From NCBI GenBank assembly GCA_946811695.1, contig OX328125.1, positions 105,143,376-105,207,375 on the forward strand: DNA of 64,000 nucleotides, in the 5' to 3' direction. How positions within the stretch are numbered: position 1 is the stretch's first letter; each line of letters begins with the position of its first letter. This document shows positions 60,201-64,000 of the stretch, piece by piece. The translations under genes and the position numbers were made by a program. This stretch comes from Gonocerus acuteangulatus. Taxonomy: Eukaryota; Arthropoda; Insecta; Hemiptera; Coreidae. The notes under the pieces were generated by a model, which worked only from the letters and a program-made list of their open reading frames with translations, was not told where the DNA came from and did no database searches.

Positions 60201-61396
60201 GATATCTCTAAATAACTGATAACAGGTGTTCCAGTTCTTCTGATTGATATCTTCACAATTCAAGAACGCGAGACGTACACATATTCTCTTTCCAACAAAC
60301 AAACAAGCTACACTGCCTTTCCGATATCTCTAAATAACTGATAACAGGTGTTCCAGTTCTTCTGATTGATATCTTCCCAATTCAAGAACGCGAGACGTAC
60401 ACATATTCTCTTTCCAACAAACAAACAAGCTACACTGCCTTTCCGATATCTCTAAATAACTGATAACAGGTGTTCCAGTTCTTCTGATTGATATCTTCCC
60501 AATTCAAGAACGCGAGACGTACACATATTCTCTTTCCAACAAACAAACAAGCTACACTGCCTTTCCGATATCTCTAAATAACTGATAACAGGTGTTCCAG
60601 TTCTTCTGATTGATATCTTCACAATTCAAGAACGCGAGACGTACACATATTCTGTTTCCAACAAACAAACAAGCTACACTGCCTTTCCGATATCTCTAAA
60701 TAACTGATAACAGGTGTTCCAGTTCTTCTGATTGATATCTTCACAATTCAAGAACGCGAGACGTACACATATTCTGTTTCCAACAAACAAACAAGCTACA
60801 CTGCCTTTCCGATATCTCTAAATAACTGATAACAGGTGTTCCAGTTCTTCTGATTGATATCTTCCCAATTCAAGAACGCGAGACGTACACATATTCTCTT
60901 TCCAACAAACAAACAAGCTACACTGCCTTTCCGATATCTCTAAATAACTGATAACAGGTGTTCCAGTTCTTCTGATTGATATCTTCCCAATTCAAGAACG
61001 CGAGACGTACACATATTCTCTTTCCAACAAACAAACAAGCTACACTGCCTTTCCGATATCTCTAAATAACTGATAACAGGTGTTCCAGTTCTTCTGATTG
61101 ATATCTTCCCAATTCAAGAACGCGAGACGTACACATATTCTCTTTCCAACAAACAAACAAGCTACACTGCCTTTCCGATATCTCTAAATAACTGATAACA
61201 GGTGTTCCAGTTCTTCTGATGATATCTTCCCAATTCAAGATCGCGAGACGTACACATATTCTCTTTCCAACAAACAAACAAGCTACACTGCCTTTCCGAT
61301 ATCTCTAAATAACTGATAACAGGTGTTCCAGTTCTTCTGATTGATATCTTCACAATTCAAGAACGCGAGACGTACACATATTCTCTTTCCAACAAA
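57246..61396. repeat. 122-bp satellite array with 14-monomer higher-order unit
   Basis: About 34 head-to-tail monomers of 122 bp. The anchor ACACTGCC falls at 57261, 57383, 57505 and so on to 61285, and two monomers (from 59457 and 61164) are 121 bp with the same missing T (TCTGATGATATC) and the same AAGATCGCG change. Informative variants (TCTAATTG or TCTGATTG; TCTTCACA or TCTTCCCA; TTCTCTTT or TTCTGTTT) occur in the same order in monomers 7-20 and 21-34, spaced by 1,707 bp, apart from a single-base change in monomer 9. Monomers 1-6 do not follow the order. The right border is abrupt at CTTTCCAACAAAATGG. Open frames on the minus strand are accidental because 122 is not a multiple of three. 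Confidence 0.97.
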
Positions 61397-61412
61397 ATGG
61401 CATATCTCCTTT

Positions 61413-62860
61413 TTTTAGCACTTTATTTCAAATTTTGCACTTCACGAATGTGGTGTGCCCAGGGATCGAAAATAACTATTAATTTTTATTTCAAATGAGT
61501 TTCACTTAACCTTTAATTTTTATTATTGGGAAATAAAAATAAAAATTCCATCGTAATTGATATAGTTTATTATTTTTTTAAAAAAAAATTCTAATAATTT
61601 TTATTTCAAAAACTTAAAAATAAAAACCGACCTGAACCCGACGTAAACACAGTGACGACTTCTGACTTAAACAAAACCATACACACTAACACACTGTATG
61701 AATGGGAAGAAAATTGGCTGAAGAGTGAATGTATATTAAGAGAAATTAAGCCAAAGCCTCGGTAACAGAATCATTCACTCGACAAGACGAAGTAATTTTA
61801 TGCAGACTCCGTATAGGCCACACCCGACTTACCGAGTCATACTTACTGGACAGAAAGGAAAGACCAATGTGTAGACTATGCAACAGAACATTAACTGTAA
61901 AACATATCCTGACGGACTGTAGACAACGCAGCAACTTAACGATTCCTTATGACTTACTGACAGAAGGTAGTCCGTACATTCAAACACTTCTAACATATTT
62001 AAAATATACACACATTCACTCGAAAGTATAACTATATGTCATTTTTAATGGAAACATTTTATTATTTATTATTTTATTGTATATAATATTTTTATATATA
62101 TATATATTTTTTTTAATTTTATTCCTTTTTTTTCTTAATACTTTTTGTTGCCTTCGTTTATTTTATAACCAACTGACTATCACTTGACTACCAACTGACT
62201 GACTTTGATTCTGCCGTTCTTATGAGGTCGTCGCCCTTGTTGCGAAACTCAACAATAATAAATAATAATACAAATAAAAATTATTTGAATAATGTTATTT
62301 CAAAAATGTTTTTTATAAAAATTTTTAATAACAATTTTTTATAACTTGAACTTTAAACATTATTTTAAATAAAAAAAAAAACAATATTAGTGCCATAATG
62401 AGTAGTAAGTAATGCACAAAAACAAATTCTAGAATATACAATATATACTCATAGAAATCAATTGGATTTAGAGGAACTTTGATTCACTCACATAAACAAA
62501 TAACTTCTAATAATCAAAAGGTTCCAAATCAAGTATTTATTTTTTTATTCCGAGGATAAGAGATACTTAATAAATGAGTGTAACTTAACCTTTAATTTTT
62601 ATTATTGGGTATTAAAAAAAAACAATCCATCGTAATTGATATATTTCATTACTTTTTTAAAACAATTTTCTAATAATTTTTACTTTAAAAAATTAAAAAT
62701 AAAAATTATTTTATAAGTTATTCATTAATTTTAAAAATATAAATTATGAAGTCATTGAACAAAAACCCTAACGGACCACATAAAGCTCTGGTGGCTCCTG
62801 AGGAGATAGGATTGATACCACGAAACATCTAGGGCAGAATTTGAAATAAAGTGTTATAAA
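61413..62860. repeat. Region bracketed by inverted AAATAAAGTG words
   Basis: GCACTTTATTTCAAATTTT (61419) and AATTTGAAATAAAGTG (62838) are inverted. The right one follows CCTGAGGAGATAGG and CACGAAACATCTAGGGC (62798-62836), a variant of the hammerhead-like motif. Between them lie a LINE relic and repeated AT-rich phrases (TAACCTTTAATTTTTATTAT at 61508 and 62586). Confidence 0.4.
61750..62031 (+). pseudogene. LINE ORF2 C-terminal fragment
   Basis: The frame, without a start codon, reads EVILCRLRIGHTRLTESYLL and then RPMCRLCNRTLTVKHILTDC. The LRIGHTRLTHSYLL-type segment followed by C-x2-C-x7-H-x4-C is the C-terminal signature of Jockey/CR1-like ORF2. It ends at TAA 62029-62031, and the A/T-rich 3' region to about 62275 finishes in AATAATAAATAATAATA, a simple-repeat tail common in such LINEs. 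It is a 5'-truncated copy. Confidence 0.85.
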
Positions 62861-63225
62861 AAGGAAACTTTTCTGCCAATTATTTTCTGACACAAGCCCT
62901 ACACGTAGAAGCAAGTAAATATCAAAATTGCAAAATACTCTACAATAAATAAACCTAAAAAAGACGTTTCATTAAAAATCAGAACAACTTCGTTTGTATT
63001 AATATGAGAAAAAAGGAGGGAATCTATTATCTTTATACTTATTAAAGGCAAATATTAATCAGGAAAAAATTAATAAATTCAATTCACATTGAAAGCAATT
63101 GTTTAAAATATTTATTGAGAGAATAAAATAATTGTTTTTTTTTGTACATATAAATGCATATAATACATTCCTAGATATATGTTTCAGAAAATTATGACAC
63201 AAACTGTTAACAAGAAACAGTACTT
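62276..63225. other. AT-rich spacer and 3' UTR of the last gene
   Basis: No additional gene. The minus-strand 3' UTR of the exon at 63226-63455 must lie here; TATTTATTG at about 63108 is an inverted AATAAA and a plausible poly-A signal. Confidence 0.35.
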
Positions 63226-63455
63226 TTAAAAATGTTTCATGTGTTGTTCCCTCTCCACTTGTTCCCTAATCAATTTGAGTCCTGCTTCAATAGCTTCTTC
63301 TGATGAGCCTTCTTGTTGCTCTTCCAGTTTCCGTTTCTTCAGCAGAGGCGGTGGTTTGGTCGGATCAAAAGAAGTAGAGACTTCTGTATACATTGGAGCG
63401 AACTCGTCTTTTCTCTCGCTTCTCTGCTTATCAACCCATTCCTCCTGGCTCATCA
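63226..63455 (-). CDS. Last exon of an unidentified conserved-looking gene (partial)
   Basis: After the acceptor TTTTTCAAG on the minus strand the frame reads (x)TG, MSQEEWVDKQRSERKDEFAP, MYTEVSTSFDPTKPPPLLKK, RKLEEQQ and ends KHF with TAA at 63228. About 76 residues are present and earlier exons lie beyond the right edge. The exon is charged, with a proline-rich turn followed by a basic patch (KKRK, possible nuclear signal) and a Glu/Gln-rich helix (SSEEAIEAGLKLIREQVERE) that could form a coiled coil. Non-random composition, the good acceptor and better coding texture than its surroundings argue for a real exon. I do not recognise the family. The codon split across the acceptor makes the preceding intron phase 1. 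Confidence 0.6.
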
Positions 63456-63514
63456 CTTGAAAAAGAATAATTATTCATCAAAAAATTATTAAAAATTAAA
63501 TATATATGTATGTA

Positions 63515-64000
63515 AGGGACCGACTAGCAAGGACGGGATAGATAATGGGAAATATTTTAGGAAAGAGGATATTCCTTTCAAAACTATAATTCATGCTCAG
63601 GTTACTGTTACAATCATAAATATCATAAACCATCGCTAATATGAGAGAAAAGGTTGAGTGAGAGAGAGACAACTAGTTAGCAACTATTCCCTTTGAGGGA
63701 GATTAGAGAGTATTTTGGAGCTGACGTACCTCTCATCGCCATCTCGGCCAAGACCTTAGAAACGGGCGTGGACTCTGACCCATCAGAGCTCTGTATACCC
63801 TTTTAACCCCTCCCCTGCTTTAGCACGTGGCTGGAGGAGAAACTCTCGTCAGGTCTTAGACCTTCTGAGAAACCTTACGTATCAGCCACGTGCGGTTCCA
63901 ACAATCCAGACCCAACGTTTGCGGATTCGTTGTTCCCACATCTCCAGAGAAGGACAGCCAACCATTTCTCTCATCTTTATTCACTTAACAAAGTCTTAGG
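63515..64000 (-). repeat. Unclassified dispersed repeat, minus copy
   Basis: Inverted partner of 53345-53885, running off the right edge. Inversion-matched blocks include CAACGTTTGCGGATTCG, ATCAGCCACGTG, GTCAGGTCTTAGA and AGCAAGGACGGG. It probably lies in the intron upstream of the last-gene exon. Confidence 0.65.

Noticed and set aside
59355..61353. Minus-strand open frames of 63-71 codons in the satellite as small proteins
   Set aside because: The period 122 is not divisible by three, so the frame shifts every monomer. The frames are accidental.
57246..61396. CRISPR-like regular spacing of repeats
   Set aside because: The whole 122-bp unit repeats, without unique spacers, in eukaryotic DNA. 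It is a satellite.

Overview
The window reads as animal, most likely insect, nuclear DNA. It is strongly AT-rich, its genes are split by GT-AG introns, it carries AATAAA signals, and it is crowded with tRNA-headed SINEs, LINE relics, cut-and-paste transposons and Helitron-like elements. A MADF/BESS protein of the insect transcription-factor type supports an arthropod. I cannot name the species; no prokaryotic or viral genes are seen.

Six protein genes were rebuilt by joining exons. From left to right they are: alg13 (minus, exons 5783-5700 and 3766-3350); Naa30 (plus, exons 6245-6964, 9551-9674, 12760-12815, 17710-17847), head to head with alg13 across about 460 bp; a MADF-BESS gene (plus, 22951-23295 and 24508-24900); an intronless RanBP9/10 (RanBPM) gene (plus, 28274-29836); Cu/Zn superoxide dismutase Sod1 (plus, 37813-37881, 37960-38056, 42623-42810, 44049-44162); and the Tctex-type dynein light chain DYNLT1 (minus, 52423-52397, 52315-52150, 49744-49596). 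A seventh, unidentified gene contributes only its last exon at the right edge (minus, 63455-63226). These are unrelated housekeeping genes, not a pathway cluster: lipid-linked oligosaccharide synthesis, N-terminal acetylation, transcription, CTLH E3 scaffold, superoxide removal and dynein cargo binding.

The rest is repeats. Positions 1-1095 hold a 126-bp GTAATYAC minisatellite with a related copy inside the alg13 intron. Three tRNA-derived SINE families recur throughout, several with clear target-site duplications. Sharp DNA transposons include an 811-bp TTAA-flanked MITE, a 2.7-kb hAT element with a perfect 8-bp duplication, a Tigger-like element with TA duplication and a 190-bp palindromic MITE. 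Two families of non-autonomous Helentron/Helitron2-like elements occur, with subterminal inverted repeats, a 3' hairpin followed by CTAA, and internal TA microsatellites. LINE relics lie at 21.3, 27.4, 46 and 61.8 kb.

Positions 57.25-61.40 kb are a satellite of about 34 copies of a 122-bp monomer. The last 28 monomers form two copies of a 14-monomer, 1,707-bp higher-order unit. Scattered over the window, often as inverted pairs, is a short RNA-like motif (CTGANGA, small stem-loop, GAAAC) resembling the hammerhead-type core reported in Penelope-like retroelements. This motif and the satellite are the most unusual signals.
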